Below are positions 62,688 to 64,000 of a stretch of 64,000 bases of DNA, piece by piece. This stretch comes from Paenibacillus roseus (lineage in GTDB: Bacteria > Bacillota > Bacilli > Paenibacillales > Paenibacillaceae), in assembly GCF_016424485.1 (NCBI RefSeq), contig NZ_JAELUP010000065.1, positions 287,312 to 351,311 on the forward strand, given 5' to 3'. The notes beneath the pieces are model-generated. The model saw only the letters and a list, made by a program, of their open reading frames with translations. It made no database searches and was not told where the DNA came from. Each line of letters begins with the position of its first letter. Positions within the stretch are counted from its first letter, which is position 1. Position numbers and translations under genes: made by a program.

Positions 62688-63701
62688 TTAATGAGTATTT
62701 GTTATTTCCGTGGTAAGAATGGCTGATTCGGGATTCTCAAATAACGGCACAATATGCTTTTCAATCAATTCAATCCTGTTCTGTGCACGTGGCATAAAAC
62801 GAGAAGCGATGGAAACTACCATTTTCTTCTTGGCATTTACGAAAATCGCATTTCCACTGTCGCCCAAAGCTGCATAGCAACCGTGTTCCTTGTTGTCAAC
62901 AATCCACCATAAATAACCGTATGACAACTCTCCCCATCGACTGTTTTCTTTGGTACTTTCCTCGATCCATTTTGAGGATAGAAATTGCTTTCCGTTCCAA
63001 TATCCTCCATTCAAGTATAGCTGACCGATTTTTGCCATATCCCGTGTCGTTAAGGTTAGCCCCCAACCAGCAGTGTTCGTGCCTTTGGAATCTACCACCC
63101 AACCACGAACATATTTATCCTTAAGAAAAGCAAAATACTCCTCTTTGCAATGTACGCTCGCATTATGTGGTGCTTTGATTCCTAGTGGTTCAAACAGATT
63201 TTCTGTGGCAAAATCACGCGCAGATTGGCCTGTTGCATTAGTGAGAATCCCTGATAAAATCTGCATACCAATGGTTGAATATTTAAACCCTCCAAGACCG
63301 CTCTTACCGCCCAACAAGTCCAGCGCAGCTTTTGTCCAATCATCGCTTGCATAAACTTTTGTATATGGCTCCGACTTGTACTTATACGGTGCTGTCATTG
63401 TCAGAATATTTTTTATTGTGACATTCATTATCGTTTTTTCCCCGCGTTTGACCGTGTAATCGGGGAAGAAGTCCAATACTTTCTGATCTACGCTTTCAAT
63501 ATAGCCTTTATCTATGGCAATGCCAATTAAAGCAGAAACGACGCTCTTTGTCACGGATGCAATATGAATGGTATCGTCAGCGGTATAGCCGTCAAAATAA
63601 CCTTCATATACCCTTTCGCCGCCCTGCATCACCACTATACCAGCAATATTACCATAGTCTGTTTTAATAAGATTTTCGAAATCTGTAATGCTTTTATTCA
63701 T
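62688..63701 (-). CDS. Serine hydrolase, beta-lactamase/class C penicillin-binding-like
   Basis: A 337-aa serine hydrolase. SxxK is SVTK (residues 49-52) and the tyrosine motif lies in GGFKYSTIGMQ; GYLWWIVDNKEHGCYAALGD contains the third conserved region. There is no signal peptide, so it is cytosolic, unlike true beta-lactamases; esterase or peptidase activity is more likely. ATG 63701 follows GGGGGAG; a frame to 63908 is longer but lacks a ribosome site. It is monocistronic. Confidence 0.85.
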   Translation of the reverse strand: MNKSITDFENLIKTDYGNIAGIVVMQGGERVYEGYFDGYTADDTIHIASVTKSVVSALIGIAIDKGYIESVDQKVLDFFPDYTVKRGEKTIMNVTIKNILTMTAPYKYKSEPYTKVYASDDWTKAALDLLGGKSGLGGFKYSTIGMQILSGILTNATGQSARDFATENLFEPLGIKAPHNASVHCKEEYFAFLKDKYVRGWVVDSKGTNTAGWGLTLTTRDMAKIGQLYLNGGYWNGKQFLSSKWIEESTKENSRWGELSYGYLWWIVDNKEHGCYAALGDSGNAIFVNAKKKMVVSIASRFMPRAQNRIELIEKHIVPLFENPESAILTTEITNTH

Positions 63702-63924
63702 AATTTTTCTCCCCCTAAAAATAGATATATCGATGTCTAAGAAGAGCATATTATGGAGTGCTACGATAAAAATGTAGTCGAAAAACACCCTCGGATGAAA
63801 TAAAATGAAAGCAGACGAGGGGACGAGAAACAATGAAACGATCTTCTTTCCGGATCGGGTCGGGCAACATTTAAACTGAGACGCATGTTGCCCCCTCGAG
63901 GGCCTCATCCTCTAACTACGTTGT

Positions 63925-64000
63925 AGAGTAGAAGAGCGCCTTTCCTTTCAGGATTGTACACTCCCCCCTCGCAGAACCGTGCTTGCGCTATTTACGCACA
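63925..64000 (-). mobile_element. 3' end of a group II intron (domain V/VI), cut by the window end
   Basis: On the minus strand the window's last bases read GTGCGTAAATAGCGCAAGCA, then CGGTTCTGCGAGGGGGGAG, the ending seen after bacterial group II intron reverse-transcriptase genes (domain V second arm, then a domain VI stem around TAGAGTAGAAGAGCGCC). The intron body and maturase would lie beyond 64000. The exact 3' splice junction was not placed. Confidence 0.5.

Overview
The window is chromosomal DNA from an endospore-forming Bacillota of the Paenibacillaceae type. This rests on two alpha/beta-type SASP genes, a cwlJ-gerQ germination pair, a YjcZ-type sporulation peptide, a YheC/YheD ATP-grasp protein, Sda, a T-box trpS, a ctaA/ctaB/Sco set and copper-amine-oxidase-fold lipoproteins. 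No rRNA, tRNA or CRISPR array was recognised. The strain was not identified.

Layout. 1-650: 3' end of a YumC-type ferredoxin/flavodoxin-NADP reductase. 700-1500: an AT-rich patch with a probable orphan toxin tail and a two-TM putative immunity peptide. 1.5-7.4 kb: the adhE-pflB-pflA mixed-acid fermentation operon (minus strand) behind an FNR/CRP-type palindrome. 7.5-9.6 kb: a zinc-ribbon microprotein, sda with a cluster of DnaA boxes upstream, yheC/D and a SASP gene. 9.8-12.5 kb: a divergent MraY/WecA-like enzyme, then a small decayed island (antitoxin, frameshifted PemK/MazF-like toxin, tyrosine-recombinase remnant), then the HesB/ErpA gene. 12.8-15.8 kb: mqnE, yutJ, yuzB and a NifU-like gene (quinone and Fe-S functions). 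15.8-26.5 kb: a long minus-strand series (SDR, HEPN-like, ctaA, thioredoxin-like, lipoprotein, flippase, ThuA, DUF456, HAD, CvpA-like/transglutaminase, membrane protein). 26.6-36.7 kb: MFS, yjcZ, TOPRIM, AEC, sco, ctaB, cwlJ-gerQ, yfhP-like, ArsR/DUF2087, second SASP and T-box trpS. 36.7-38.7 kb: ycgR-ycgQ-like genes with a Zur-like box. 39-44.3 kb: chemoreceptor, CAP protein, and two tandem DGQHR/DndB-like genes without other dnd genes. 44.5-51.7 kb: ehuBCDA-ectABCD plus a UPF0316 gene, combining uptake and synthesis of (hydroxy)ectoine. 52.4-55.9 kb: Gfo/Idh/MocA-AKR-CutC operon and a small membrane protein.

55.9 kb to the end is an accessory, decaying region: pseudogenes, an IS256-type transposase fragment, an interrupted zinc-ribbon gene, an intact two-gene TIR-like operon, an orphan RHS/HINT toxin with two frameshifts next to its putative immunity gene, a serine hydrolase, and what looks like the 3' end of a group II intron.

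Two interspersed repeat families recur in intergenic DNA: a MITE-like nested palindrome (three copies, two inside operons) and a short hairpin-forming motif (five clear copies). The best candidates for undescribed biology are the TIR-like gene with its coupled 83-aa partner, the tandem DGQHR genes, and the two repeat families.
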